Position numbers and translations under genes: made by a program
In this document: one piece after another, positions 21,455-34,931 of the stretch
Position numbering within the stretch: the stretch's first letter is position 1
Layout: every line of letters starts with the position of its first letter
Notes under the pieces: model-generated
Told to the model about the DNA's origin: nothing
Databases searched by the model: none
The model's input: only the letters and a program-made list of their open reading frames with translations
NCBI GenBank assembly: GCA_000827265.1
Contig: KN834768.1
Location: 418,765 to 482,764, forward strand
Direction: 5' to 3'
Origin: Collybiopsis luxurians FD-317 M1
Lineage: Eukaryota > Basidiomycota > Agaricomycetes > Agaricales > Omphalotaceae
Length of the DNA stretch: 64,000 bases

Positions 21455-23867
21455 ATGCCCGTCTCGCTTACTGTCGCCGTATACAAAGTCACACCGTACT
21501 CTTACAGTAACATTACCGTGGAGATCTCGGACTCGATTCGCAGAAATGACTTCGTGCAGAACCTACGTGAGACTGAGAGAAAGTATGACTCTCGACTTGA
21601 TTGCCTCGAAGGTGGTGCTTTCGCGTTTATGGTGTGTATGCTTCGACATTCCGAAAGAAGTCCGTCGTGACTGACGCTGCTACCTCCTAGATGCACCCCC
21701 CTTTCAATGTCATTGAGCCGGAAGACAACGACAAAGTCGAACAGTCCATGGACTATTTCCTTGCGAGTCTACGTGCTGGACGAACAATTGCTACCGGTAA
21801 AATGACAATCAAGGACGCCATTCCTGAAGGCCGTTTCAGCGCTTGGCTTCCCCATAAATCCTTGGCCGATACCATAGCCTGCCTCGAAGGTTTCGGCGGG
21901 GGCATGGGTGTCAATTGTTTCGTCATTCCCATTAACTCCCTGCGGAAGGAAAAGGTCTCCACGTCTAGTCCTGCTCAACTGACGCCTAGCGGTTCTGATG
22001 AAACTGTTGTGTGGGATGGTGAGCTCGTCTATAGTTCCCATCTATAGTTTGCTGAAAATCCCTATCCATGTTAGTCGAAATACGCCAACGCATCCTACGC
22101 AAGATTACGTCTTTATCAACGAAAATAAAGTCTTCCACCAATCCCTCTGAACTTCAGAATCCTTGGAAAGCAACGGTTACACTGTATCCATCTTTACACG
22201 CTGAATCGCAGAAAATGTTCGAGGACGGCGAAAGCGAGGATGGATTCAATACTTTTACCTTCAGAGGAAGACCTATTCTGGGCTCCGCGATAATTCCAGT
22301 TCTTCAGAGATTCTACAAAGGCTCTGGCTCAGCAGAATATTCCATGTCTGGCACCTACGGCGCTGGCATCAACTACCTTGCAATTGGCGCGGCCGTTTCT
22401 CTCCTCGCTCAGAACTATCCTGTAGTCTTTGTGCCATCTACTAGGCTTCTCGTTATCCGGGATGCTATTCTCCTTGCTCTTGCAAACATTGAAAATGGGC
22501 TCGAGCATTGGGCTCCTCGACTCTTTGAACGTTGCTCATCCGGAATGATGGGATTTATTCGCCTCTGCAACCATATGGTTGATAACCGCGTTCGTTTAAT
22601 TTTCATCTTCCTTGACATTGATATGGCTGGTCAGGCCGAATACAAGGAGATTTGCGATCTTGTACAAAACCACGTGTTCTGCTTTACCGTCAATCCAAAC
22701 AGTGACCTTTGTCGCACATATGAATCGCGCGGAGCCAACTATTTATACATCAAAGGCGGACTCTCTGAGGTGAGTATCTCTGTTTCTCGTATTTACGCCT
22801 TGTTCACCGTCAATTTCAGGAAGAGTTGGATGGATGGTGGGCTCAGTATGAGGCGGCAAGCCCAGTTGTCAGTGACGATCATATCAAAGACACCATCCTG
22901 ACGTTTACCGGCGCCGTGCCTTCGCACCTAGAAGCGCTACTCGCCCGCATAAAAGAGACGCAACGCTTTGAAATGGACTATCTTGTGACACCTCCGGAAA
23001 TCTTCGTGCGTTTGGAACGGCATATGAAACGCCTTATGTTAGAGTATCCGGAGCGCATGCAGTACGTCTGTGAAAAAAATTCGGCGAAATTCATGCTAAT
23101 TTGCATTCAGAACGATGGAAAAATTAATCGCAGCAGCTCTCAGTAATACCCCATCCTGTCAGTGGGGCACAACCTTGATGGACAATCGGTTTCTTTACGA
23201 GGACAAAACCGGTTGTTTGACATGCCCATCCGTCGCCGTTCTCAAGGCTCTACGTATATACAGCCTGACTCTGAGCAACTTTGTTCGCTACTTCGATATC
23301 TCTACCTGGCTCGGCATAATCCCTCGATTCGGTCGAAACAGGATCATGTTGGGCTTTGCAATCGAATACGCCCTCTCAAGCGCAATTGCGCAGACTGGGC
23401 TCGATCTTAAGATTGGGAGAAAGAATCTTCAGATCCCCGGTGGCCTCTCGATGTCACCTTTAACGACTGGTGCACCCAAGCTTGCCCATATTTCCCAGAT
23501 CATCGTTCCTGCAGAGTACAACTATCGCTATGTAGATTGCATCGCCGTTTCATTCATCGATTCGGAAAAGAGAGTCCACATCTGCCCTGTGCAGGTCAGT
23601 CTCGTAACGAGTAAAGCGAAACATGCAGATTCCTGCTCACAGTTCTTCGGAGAAGATTGGAGGGTATGGAGAGACGCAATCGAGAAACTGAAGCCGGGCT
23701 GGGATATCCAATGGAGTTTCCTCTGGGTTCTACGCATCCAGAAGTCACAGAACACCTACACTGTTCACAATGGCAATGGCTCTCACCCGGCCTATGCAGA
23801 GTGGGTTGTCGGCTTTAACACAGTTAACGCTGATATTGGGTCCGCCTTGAACAAAGCATGCGAGTAG
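21455..23867 (+). CDS. Crinkler-like (CRN/CR) protein, copy A
   Basis: Exons 21455-21631, 21691-22018, 22075-22769, 22820-23061 and 23111-23867 keep frame and give 732 residues. The domain order looks like a Crinkler-RHS protein. A ubiquitin-like header of about 60 residues starts MPVSLTVAVYK. A link segment ends 'GVNCFVIPI', which resembles the HVLVxxP mark of Crinkler headers. A P-loop-type region follows with 'SGTYGAGINYLAIG', where the Walker lysine and Ser/Thr are I and N, and a Walker B-like 'LIFIFLDID'. Helical stretches lead to a C-terminal part 'YVDCIAV...CPVQVSL...KAKHADS' that fits the D...(Q/E)xK core of restriction-endonuclease-type nucleases. Same exon layout as copies B and C, but clearly diverged. 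Such proteins act as effectors or in conflict; the role here is unknown. Confidence 0.75.
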
Positions 23868-24265
23868 TTCGGTATAGTGTACGTAGCGTTTGGGTTGATA
23901 GACTGAAATTACCGTTCGATACTCTTATAATGATTGAGTGATTCAACTAAGCATTAAGGAATAGAACGCGAGAGCTTAAAACGAGAGGAATACAAAGCGA
24001 AAATACGCTAATCAAATACAAGAGAAAATGGGCGGAAAGACAATAAGTCAGTAAGAAAAAAAAGAAACAAATTGCAACCATCCGTCTGATATGTTGTACG
24101 TAGATATCGATACTTTAGATATATATATAGATAGATATACGTTGTTACACTAAGTTTATTGTGATGTGGATGAAAAAGAAAAAGAGGGGAAGATGAAAAA
24201 TAATGATTAGCGATGTGATTGGGCCGTGGTGGCGGTTTAGTTCTTGTGATGACGAAGAATGGAAT

Positions 24266-27200
24266 TTAGTGATGATAAGACGAAGGAGGCCTCTTCCCAT
24301 TCCCATCCTCCCTCTCCTCCCTCTCCCTCTCCCTTTCCCGCTCCTTCTTCTTCCCAAACCCAAACATCTGCCCAGAAATGCTCAACTTGCGACTCGCACG
24401 CTTGAGATTGTTCAACCCGGATCCGGACCCCAAGCCCGATCCTGCACCCGGACTCGCACCCGCACCCGCACCAGAATACGAACTGTCGTAGCTAGTGTTC
24501 ACAGCCAAACTGTGTAATCCAGGTGCCGAGGCATGATGCAGCGGCGTAGGATGGGAAGAGGAATTGGGTTGTAGATGAGTATGCGATTGATGTGAACTGG
24601 CGCCGCTCGCAGAGCCTGAACCTCCCCCTCCCCCTCCTGCAGGGGTCAACGACCGCGCAGGACTAGGGCTGGGACTAGGACTAGGACTACCATACTCTTC
24701 CCCGTCTTCGCCATCACCTTGACCCCTCTCCAACGTCGGCAAACCAGCATAGACATCCTCCGCCGCAGACGCAGAATGCGGCGACGACGACGATGGCAGC
24801 ACAGGCGGTATCGGTGGTACAGGCGGTACAAGCAACGATCCCTGATCTACCGTCCCAAAACCCGATGCCGAACCTAAAACCGAACCCGATGCCGATGCCG
24901 ATGCCGACGAGGCGTTACCACCCGGTGCAGTTGAAGGACGAGTTGGGTGTTTATGGTGACCGCGGCCATGGCTATGGCTATCATGATGATGTCGATGATG
25001 CGTGGAATTATGAGGTTTATGATGATCCCGCTCGCGTTCCTGCCCATGTCCATGTCCATGCTCTTGTTTATTTTCGTTTTCCTGCCCATGTTCTTCGTGT
25101 TCCTGCTCGTGCCCAGTTCCAGTCCCAGTCCCAGTTCCATGCCCATGCTCTCGCTCATGTTGCGTCTTCCGATGCAACCTCGGTAAACTCGTCAAGCTCT
25201 TCTTCCTATCCGGAGATTTACCAGATAAATCAGGCAAAAGAGAGGATTTTCGTATCGGGGTCGCTTGGAGGTGCTGCTGCGATGACGCAACAGTATGAGA
25301 ATGAGAATTAGAATTAGAATCCGTCCCCGTCCCTGTCCCGCCTCCATCCGGATGTCCCAAAGGCGACGACGGTATAGGCAACGGCGGCGGAGGCGGCGAT
25401 TTCGCACCCGCACCCACACCCCCTCCACCCCCTCCCCCAGACGACTTGGGTCTCGCCAACGACCTCGCCGACGCCGATATCGCCCTCAACGAAGTCGTCC
25501 CATGCCCATGCGCCCCACTCGGACCCGGCTCAGACGGGTGTCGACTCCTCTTATGCTCACCAGCAGCAGTCCCAGGTCCAGTTCCACTCGTCGTCGTGGC
25601 GGATTTGGAATGCGCCGAGGAAGATCCCGTCGTCGAGGACGAACTCGTAGAGGTCGTGGTCGTCGTAGTGGTAGTGGTGGGCGTGGATGTATCATCCACA
25701 GTCAATCCCTGAGGATGCGGATGAGGATGGTGGTTATTACCCTCCGAAGAAGCAGACGCAGACGCAGAAGGAGACGAAACGGGAACATAAACAGCTTCCC
25801 TATCCTTCTCCCTCTCCCTCTCCCTCTCCCTCTCCCTCTCCCTATCCTTCTCCTTCGCCCTCAAACTCCTCCTCTTCCCAAACCAAGACTTCTTCTCACC
25901 CCCCTCCTTCTCCTTCTCCTTCTTATCCCTCTCCCTCTCCTTCTCCGATAACGGGAAATACCCCGACAAAGGACGACCCACAACAGGCGAAGGCGACGGC
26001 GTCCGATTCGGTCGGAGTTTCGGCAACATTTGCTGCTGGGATGACGCAGGCGGTTGAGACGTCGACGACATCGACGCAACGGCAGCAGCGTCCCCATTCG
26101 CCAAAGCCGTAGCCATAGCCAGCGTCAAAGGAGAAGACCCAGGCCCAGACCCAGACGACGGAGACAAACCCAGTATCGACGGATCCACAACCGTCCCTAC
26201 CCAACCACCACCACCACCAGAAGCTTTCGAAGACGGAGGCCGGCGCATCGAAGGGAACAAAGAACCCTTACCCGAACGTCCATTCGCACCTGCACCTGCA
26301 CTTGGGTGATTGGCAGCTGGACTAGGACTCGACACCGATCCAGGAGGCGTAGAATTCGCTGAATACTGCTGCTGCTGGTGGGACGACGGCGATAACGATA
26401 CCGCACCATTCCTTCCGATCCCCGCAACATCAAGCGGTCCAAGCGCAGGTCGAGCCTTATCCCCTACCACCGGTGTGAGCAACGACGGATTCGGATTCGA
26501 ATTCTTCGACGGCGTAACAGGACGAGACGACCTCGACTCGCCCGTACTCACATCCTCCGAATCACCTTCATCCACCAAACCAGGCGGTAACGGCATATTC
26601 ACATGCGTAGGGGACGGCGGTACCGAACCACCACCACCACCACCACCGCCACTAGCCACACTTGTCACTACCGCCGGCACTGTCGTACCGGCACCCGTAG
26701 ACGCCGCGGCACCAACCTGCGCATCCCGCAACCCAAGCCCCGCCCGATCAATATCCACCGCCTCATAATAAAGCACATACGCAGACCCCGAATTCGAATC
26801 CCCATAATACTTTGGAATATCCTTTTCCGTAATCGGGTACACATTGTCGTCGTCGAAAACGAGCCAGTGGTGGCCTCCGCCTTGGGTCTTGATGATGGAG
26901 ATGTAATGTCCGTGATGAGGCCCGCTTCCGAATAAGAAAAATATAAGTATGAGAATGAGAATGAGGATATGAAGACATAAGGACATGAAAGGAATAGCGC
27001 GTAAAGAATATGGGATGAATTTAACGTACCTTCCGAGATGAACGACTATAGCGAACAAGCTATACAATCTATCCGCATCTTCCGCTTCATCGACGGTATT
27101 AAACAGTCGCAGCTGAAGAGGAAACGCAACCCGATAAGCAAGCTTGATGTACTTATTCAAATCCTCTTGATACTTGAACCGCTTCAAATGGAGCGCCAGT

Positions 27201-28464
27201 ACATTGGGGAGTTTTTTGATTTTCATACTACAAACACACACAGAATTAGCATCACATCAGTTTGCAAGGGCCGATTGTTGGCTGCGGGACACCAAAAAAA
27301 GAACCTTACCGCTTCTCGGCTTCTTGTAGATCGCAACAAGAATCACAAAAGAACTTGTTCTTCTGACATAACATTTCGCTCGCACTAAACTGCCTTAGGC
27401 AGGCGGTGACGCTCGAGTTTTCTTCAATGTCTATGGAGAGGTCGATGAAGGATTCGTCTCGTGAAGATACCTTGAGAGAATGCAGTGAATATACGAGGAT
27501 CAGAACGCTGGACAGACAAACAACGCACCCTTTCGCAAGTTAAACACCTCGTCTCACTCGTAAGCGTCCCTTCAAACAACTTTTGAACCAATGTCGATTC
27601 AGTCGAGCTCGCACTGTTCGTCGTGGGCGTGACCTTGGATGCAAGAGTCGTTATAGAATTGGATACTTGTAAAGCAAATCAAAAGGAAAATTCATAAACC
27701 AACGAGGGGAAGACAGCGACTCACAATCTTCGGCCGACCCCGACACCTGCTTAGCCTTCCTCTCTTCCTCTATTTCCTCTACAATCTTGTTCAATAGATA
27801 ATTGAAAAACTCGTGAGCATCCTGATGCATCGTCGACCGAAATAGTTCGTTTACGCGGCGCAGCTGCTCTATGAAGGCTGAAGGAGCGACAGTGCCCTTG
27901 TCTAAGGGATTGGTGGATATGTGTAGGAAGAGGGAGCGGAGGGCGGAGAAGAGGGAAGTGGGGTTGGATGGGATGGGGATGGCAGCGGGTGGAGGGGGAG
28001 CGCCGTCGTTTGTTGAGCCTGACGTGGAACCTCGGCGTTCTGGCTTGCGTCTTACGGGGACGAGGGGGGAAGTATTGAGGTTTTCGGGAGGAGGAGGTGG
28101 TGGTGCGCCTGTGCCGCCGTTGCTTGGTGTGTGTATGTGGGCATCTGGAGACTGAAGCAATAAGTCTCTGAAGGGCGCTGAGAAGTAAAGAGCTTGGAGA
28201 ACTGAATTGGCATAACTAATTTTTTTCTGTTCAGTAATGCTGCGGCGTAATTAGCCAGTTAGACGTACCAAGTATTGCCAAACTTGAAACAATTTCCCAG
28301 TCAGCTGAGGATCAAATGATGAAAATAGTAAAGATTACGCTCACATTCTCGAATCCAAATTGTTTGGTATCGGCTGAAGATTCTGTTCGTTGCGGGGGAG
28401 GTTTGGCGGATACGGCTACAGGCTGATTCTGCTGGTTCCCAAAAATCCATTTTGACTTGAGCAT
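24266..28464 (-). CDS. creB-like: Ubiquitin carboxyl-terminal hydrolase, CreB/Ubp9/Ubp13 (USP12/46) type, with a long low-complexity tail
   Basis: Exons 1-3 are 28345-28464, 28269-28282 and from 28215 down, joining to '[20 protein letters not shown]', the cysteine box with catalytic Cys. Further on are '[20 protein letters not shown]', two C-x-x-C zinc-like pairs (RCLTCE, FCDSCC), '[20 protein letters not shown]' and the histidine box 'GPHHGHYIS' followed by 'WLVFDDDNV'. It removes ubiquitin, and in filamentous fungi this class takes part in carbon catabolite regulation with a WD40 partner. After '[12 protein letters not shown]' near 26760 the last exon continues in frame for about 830 more residues of S/G/P-rich, RE-repeat and HG-rich sequence with no recognised domain, ending at 24266. 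The catalytic part is complete. Confidence 0.92.
25810..25843 (-). repeat. (CCCTCT)n coding repeat in the deubiquitinase tail
   Basis: Near-perfect CCCTCT units encode an alternating Arg-Glu run in the low-complexity tail. Neighbouring parts of the tail carry similar simple repeats (GGN, CAN and GAN runs). Confidence 0.85.
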
Positions 28465-28474
28465 AATACAAAGA

Positions 28475-28495
28475 TCGTCGTCGTCGTCGTCGTCG
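28475..28495. repeat. (TCG)7 microsatellite upstream of the deubiquitinase start
   Basis: Seven TCG units lie 11 bases before the chosen ATG at 28464, in the presumed 5' leader. The rest of 28496-28986 is intergenic between divergently read neighbours and shows nothing else. Confidence 0.8.
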
Positions 28496-28986
28496 TAGAA
28501 GGCAGCCTTCAGTAACTCGACCCCAACAAGTGTCGTTACCAGGCAATCAACGATGACCGTCGGGAATTAAGTTGTGAGTAAATTCCAAAAAGTCAAGGCA
28601 CCCGGTTTCCGAATCAGGAATTTTCGCACGTGATGATGATTCTATGTAACGTACCTTGAAAAATGAATTATGCAGTCATGCAGTCCGTTCAGTCCACCGG
28701 ACACATCTCAGGCCATTCATTGAATCATTTACAATCTATCCCGTTTTCAAACAGTCCCATAGTGCGCGGCACCAAAAAGAATCGATAAGCTGCCGCGGCG
28801 CAATTTGGGCGCAATACCTACGTACTACGTATACCTTATTATGTGAAACACCCTTCCATAACCAGTCCCTTCACACTCTGTATGTACACGGAATTCCGGA
28901 AAAGTACACCAACATAAAATTGATTTTACTACAGTAAGTAAAAAAAGGGTCCAATCCATTTTTCGAAAAAGGTAAAAATTTTATCT

Positions 28987-31914
28987 TTACGCCACAATCA
29001 TCTTCTTCACAAATACCTCATCCCCCACCCGAATCGTTCCGTTTCCCAAAGGCACCCCATGGCACCCAACGCAAGGCTTCATCTTGTTCAGAGGGTCCAC
29101 CCCCGTTCGAAACTTCATCAGTACCTTGTACGGAACGGCCTTGTCGCGCACGCCCGTGTCTGGGGATACATTGGGGAGCTATGGACAATGTTCAGTTAAG
29201 AGCTTGGTCCAGAGACGGTAAAACCTCGTATCAAAGCAAAAGAGGCATTTTTTTTTTGTAAAAAAAAAAAAGGTTCCTCATGTGTGAGGTATTTTCATAT
29301 CAAACCAATGGAAAAAGAACGCACCAGGCACCTAGCGCATTTGCTCACTAGCAATATACCCTCGGAGCTCCCACCGATGCTGACCTCTTCGAAATGATCC
29401 TCTGCAAAGGGCCCGGCTCCCCGTATGACGATGTTGGGCCGAAACCTATGGGGAAGACAAGACTCGATAAGCCAAGAACAAACACAAGTTTTTGGGGAAA
29501 AGGGGAGAAACAGATAATCAGCTGATGATACCCAAGCACACGCATGCATATGTACGTGGTACGTGTTACCCCCATTGAACCATTGAACCATCCGTTCCCC
29601 ATTGAACAAAAGATCAAAAAAGATCATCATGTACTCGCGCTAAACTGAACACAGGAACGCCAGTGTGAGTTGAGCGTTGCCAAATCAACCCAATTCCCAT
29701 CTCAGATAAGTATTAGAGAAACGGTCATCTGAGCACTCGACCGCTCCCGCCCCCTGTAGAGGGAGGGGGCTTCCCGCCTTTACCAGGAACACCCGCGGGC
29801 TGTCGGGAAACTCGTTCCGGGTGGTCCGGGAGGGTCCACGTACATACGCGTATACGCGATCGCGCTTACGCGCCTCCCAACACACACTGACTCACCCAGA
29901 CCGACACAGTGAAACACAGTGAAACACACTCAACACTCACCTCTCAATAACCACATCCCTCCCTTTCCACTCCTCCCCAATCCCAGCAACCCTCCCTCCC
30001 CCATCCCCCTCGTCCCCCCCATCCCCCGCAAACCCTCCCCACCTCCCCACCTCCTCCTTCACCACCCCCATACTCTCCTCCGAAAGCACAAGCAACGGAT
30101 AACAATCCTGATACCGCGCCGTCGCCTTCAATTTTGGAAACGTATCCGTCGGATCACACGATCGAGGGGTGGACCCTTTTACGACTAGGTGGACTGGGCG
30201 GTCCATGTATTTCGATAGAATTGCACTCGCACTCGCACCCGCATTGACATTAACATCGACATTTGCATCGACATTGGCATCGATATTGGTCTTGGCATCA
30301 ACATCGACATCACTATCAGCTCTAGCATTGGCATTGGCATTGGCACCGACATCGACACTAGCTGATGGAGAGTTGAATATCGATTGACATATAAATCCAT
30401 CGATCGTCGTTCCCCACAATTCGATATCATTCACCCTATGTACAAAGCAAAGCACAAAGAAAAAAGGTTCCAATCATTCATCAGAGATAGAGTTTAATGA
30501 AAGCGAGAATGAAAGAAATCAAAATAAAGAAAACACGTTTTTGCGAAATGTCAATATAACGGGAATAACGGAAAAAAAAGGTAGTATACGTATACGTATA
30601 CTTTCATTAAGCAAAAGGACCGCGAACCAGCATGGTTGGGTGACGTATAAGGACTAAAGCACTTGCCACTCACCTCTCCCACTTGTCCTCAAACCCAACC
30701 GGAAACAGCGGCACACTGAACGATGCACATCCCGAATCTTCAGGGAACGAAATGGTCAAGACACCACCGTGAGTTGAGCTCGAGTCCTCGTGAATTCGCG
30801 GGGTGATGAGAACCATCTACTGAATAGTATCATTATCATCAATGGTTGCGAACAGTCAACGGAGAACAAAGAACGAAGAACGAAGAACAAATATCGAACA
30901 ACCTCCGTTCGATTCTCAATCCTGATTATCAAACGCAAGTATATAAAAAAAGAAAACCCACCTTGGCCACCTCCCTCGCGGTGATCACCTTGTGCGAATC
31001 AGCTTCGACGATACAGAACCTCCTGTCGTGCTACATATGTATGTGGTAGTACAAATTCGATTGATTCGTGATTCGTGATTCGATTCCAGTAAGCAGGTGT
31101 TTATTCAGTCGAATGTTGAACAACGAACCTCCAAACCCTCAGGGGTATACCGACTTTCTTGGACGGAGGTACCGCGGCAGCTCTGGATGCAGATGATTCA
31201 CGAGTGAAATGAGCATGGAGTATCAAGAATGGAGTTATCAGTATCAAGGAATCTCCAAATGAAATCAAAAAAGCTCGGACAAGGGATCGCGGATGTAATA
31301 CTAATGGACACCACCCTCATACCTTGATAGGATGCACCAGAATCTTCGAAACACGAATGTCCATATCCGCCATTGATCGAAGAGAACTGGACGCAGATGT
31401 GGATTTCTTTAATGTCGAGGATACCTAACAATCCGAAACGCAAGAGCAAAATCAGTACTCGATCGTATTGACGAGTGTAATCAAGGACGACAATGACTCC
31501 AACTCCGACGACGATGGTGGTGATGGTGGCGATGGAGTGGGATTGGACGGATAGAATTAGACGATGAACGTTGAACTCCAAGGTTATAGACACCGCCGGC
31601 AATCCACCCCACCCACTCTTCGGCCACGTCTCCTCCGGTTATCACCAAAAAAACCGAAACATCAATCCGGATCCAATCCATCCCCTCGCATTGGCTCTCC
31701 ACACAGACACAAGTCACGCCCAAAAACTCACTTTCGCATTATCCCGACGAACCACCCGTAACCTCCCATGTCCAAACTTTGCCGTGACCACAAAAAGAAG
31801 CGCACATGTGAATGCGGTTGTTATCAGGATCGCTGAATCTAGGGCTGTTAGCCAGAGTGACGGGGTGGAATTGCCTTGTAGGAGATTGAGAAGAGGGGAA
31901 ACGGGTTGTTGCAT
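28987..31914 (-). CDS. MOSC-domain protein, mARC-like, membrane-anchored
   Basis: Exons 31732-31914, 31323-31424, 31129-31182 and 30962-31030 join in frame. Further exons near 30790-30675 and 30436-29940, then 29460-29330 and a final one, end at TAA 28987. Residues 22-44 form a membrane helix (ALDSAILITTAFTCALLFVV). The MOSC N-terminal barrel follows: 'VSKILVHPIKSCRGTSVQES', 'RYTPEGLEHDRRFCIVEAD', 'KVITAREVAKMVLITPRI'. The MOSC core has 'RFRPNIVIRGAGPFAEDHFE' and a C-terminal 'KCARCLV...VLMKFRTGVDP...KPCVGCHGVPL'. The conserved Cys that binds molybdenum cofactor sulphur in mARC enzymes may be in the KCARC or PCVGC segment. mARC proteins reduce N-hydroxylated compounds at the outer mitochondrial membrane. 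A repeat-encoded insertion sits in the middle. Confidence 0.9.
30218..30372 (-). repeat. In-frame hexamer-type repeat inside the MOSC gene
   Basis: Alternating units of the kinds GCATTG, ACATCG and GCACTC encode about 50 residues of A/N/D/V (for example 'ANVDANVDVNVNAGASASA') between 'SIFNSPSASVD' and 'AILSKYMDRPVHLV'. The insertion keeps frame and splits the domain at a loop, so the enzyme may tolerate it. Confidence 0.85.
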
Positions 31915-32543
31915 TTTTTAATGAAAGAGGGAGAGCGGCGGACAAAAAACTCAAAATGAGTCATTGCGCAGTGTCTGAGTAAGGTAAAAAAGCGCGGAGC
32001 GCCGGGACGTGGACGGTCCGCCGTGTAGGTGATACAGAAAAATATTTGTACAGGCTGAATTCACGTACTTATGTTTACAACCAAAAAGAGGCAAGATCTA
32101 GATACAGCTCTAATCCACTCCCATTAACGCGCATCGGAAGTATTCATTAATTTTAGGTCGTGGACGAGGCAGACTCTGTATACCCTGGGAGTTACTCTGG
32201 CCCAAGTCCAGTCGGCAAGAAGCCTTCAGACGTGAACAAAGTACATAGATGCGCAAGCACCTCAGAAGCCTTCACGACGAAATAAATCCCCTTGCCGGTG
32301 GTGCCTAACGTCCATGACCAAACCGTCTGCAACTTCGAAGCTGTTAAACTCAATGCAGTTTAGAGGATAACTTATCTAATCTATAATCCTTTCACACTCG
32401 TGATTCAAGTGAATCTCAATTGAGAGCGCAAGCTGACCAGCCTTGGGCCACCTCGACTTCGATCCAAATTGCAGAAATTACTTAATAAGGTATGACGAAC
32501 ACAGACGCCCCTAATTAACCTTCCTTATCCTCGTCCTCTCATT

Positions 32544-34931
32544 ATGCCCATAACACTCTCCGTCGCTGTGTACAAGGCGTTACCATACGTCCAGAGTTCC
32601 ATCACAGCCGAATTCGACTCGGAAGACAGAGACAGCTTTATACAAAGCTTGCGCCAAAAAGGCTTCGGTTCACGGCTCGCCTGCCACGACGATGGCGGCG
32701 CTATTGTCTTCTTGGTGTGCACACTTTTTTTCAAAGAGGAACTGTCACCGATAATGATACTGCTTAGACGACGCCTTCAATACGTTTAAGGGATGAAGGA
32801 GCTGAAGGCAAAATTCGTCGGTGGATGGGCTTTTTCGTCGCAAACTATGTGAAAGGCGAGATTAAAGGCGGTATCGAAGTAGACGGCAAATCGGAAGGAA
32901 ATTTTATTGCATGGCTGCCGAGCAAATCCTTGGAGCAAATCTCCGCTTCAGCTCGTTTGGAAGGGTTTAGCGAGGGCTCCGGAATTAATTGTTTCGTTTT
33001 ACCTATCAGCTTACTCCCGCAGCCCGCCAGCGACTCCGGAGACGAGTCTGTCGTGCGTGATAGTAAGCCCTTCCACAAATCTTGCCCTATCTTCTGCTGA
33101 TAGCCTATCTTCAAACCAGACAAGACTCGTCAACGAATCACGGAGAATATCATCAACCTTTTGACGGAAGTTAAAACTACCTCTCCTTTTGACCTTCAGA
33201 ACACTCAGACTGCTACGAAGATTGTGTATCCTTCCCTACATACGTATACTGGTCCACCGGGTGAGTGGACCAGCGAGTCGAGACTGACCCTCACTTTCAG
33301 AGGAAGATCTGTACTCGGCTCCGAGATAATACCGACACTTCACCAACTGCATAGCTATTTTGGATTTTGGGAGTATTCCCTGTCTGGGACTTACGGCGCC
33401 GGGATCAATTACCTTGCCATTGGCGCGACCGTCTCCCTCCTGGCTCAAGGTTACCCTGTAGTCTTCATTCCATACACCAACGGTAAACCTAGACTTTCGG
33501 TCATCCGAGACGCCATCCTCCTTGCCCTCTCAAACGTTGATCACGGCCTCGAGCGGGCAGATCAAGTCTTTGACTATTGCACTCAGGGTATGATGGGCTT
33601 TATTAGGTTCTGCAACCACATGACGAGTAAACGTATTCGTTTCATTTTCGTCATACTCGATATAGACAAGGCAACTAAGGATGAATACCGCGAGCTTCGT
33701 CAACTAATGCTCGGGCACGTATCCTGTTTCACCGTCCATCCGAACAGTGAATATCGCCGGATGTACGAAAATGTTGGGGTCAGGTGCTTATTTCTCGAGG
33801 GCGCGCTTTTCGGTGTGAGTATTTGGCAGTATCATATTACATCACAGTATAGTTAATTTAGATGATTTTCTAGGATGAGCTAGAGGGATGGTGGGCTCAG
33901 TATCAGGCTGAAGCGAGCCCGCTTTCCATTGACGATGAAACCAGGGATATTATCCTGACATTCACGGGTGGCGTGCCCGGGCTTCTCGAGGTACTGTTCG
34001 CCCAGATCAAGAAGACCAAATGCTTTAAGATGGATTACCTCGTGCCTCATCCCGATATGTATAAGGATTTAGAGCAGTGTATGACCGCTCTGACGTCCAA
34101 GCATCCAGAAAGAATACGGTATGTCTGTAACTCGAAGGATTGTGAACTTGATACTAATCTCCCTTCAGTATAAGGGAAGGCACAATCGCAGCTGCCATCA
34201 ATAATCTCCCATACTACGAACCGGGCCCATGTATGGTTGACCAGCGGTTTATTTACCAAGAAGAAGATGGTCGTCGGACATGTTCCTCCCTCGCCGTTCT
34301 CAAGGTCGTTCGCACTTATAGTCTAACTCTAAGCAACTTTGCTCGTCAGGTTAATATCAGAATGTGGCTTAGTGTTATTCCTCGGATTAGGCAGAATCGG
34401 GTAATGCTTGGTTTCGCGGTGGAATACGCCCTCTCAATTGCAATTTCCCAAAACGGCCTCAATCTCATACGAATGCAAAGGCACCTTTGGATCCCTAGCG
34501 GCCTCTCAATGTCGCCTTTATCAGTTACTGCACCGCAGATCACAAAGACTTCCCAAATCTATGTTCCTACCACGTTCAATTACCGCAATATCGATTTTAT
34601 CATAGTGTGGTTTGATGGCTCGGCGAAGACAGTCTGGGTTTGCCCTGTCCAGGTAAGTATCGTGACGGATAAATCGAAACATGCAGACTCGTGCGCCAAC
34701 TTTTTCAAAAACGATTGGAGCGTCTGGGCAAGTCAAATCACGGATCTGAAGAAGGATTGGGAAATTAAATGGAATTTTGTATGGGTTCTGGACATTGAGA
34801 AGTCGCGGAACAGCTGCACCTTTCACGTCGGTAGTAACTCTCATCCAGCTTATGTAGAGTGGGTTGTCGACTTTGACACTGTTAATGAGGATGTTGGGGA
34901 CGCCTTGAAAATAGCACACAAATGTACGTAG
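32544..34931 (+). CDS. Crinkler-like (CRN/CR) protein, copy B
   Basis: Exons 32544-32714, 32768-33062, 33120-33814, 33874-34118 and 34169-34931 keep frame and give 722 residues. Header of about 60 residues (MPITLSVAVYKALPY), a link with 'GINCFVLPISLL', and a P-loop-type region at residues about 245-252 reading G-T-Y-G-A-G-I-N, so the positions of Walker K and S/T carry I and N. A hydrophobic strand ending 'FVILDIDKA' follows, then a nuclease-like C-terminus with Asp near 611 in 'YRNIDFII' and 'CPVQVSIVTDKSKHADS' near 628-644. It is almost identical to copy C and has the same introns. Nothing seen disrupts the frame. I call it Crinkler-like by architecture; the exact nuclease class needs a profile search. 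Confidence 0.75.

Noticed and set aside
24793..26935. Long forward frames opposite the deubiquitinase tail
   Set aside because: They are rich in R/P/S repeats because they mirror the simple repeats of the real reverse-strand exon. They have no motifs or introns.
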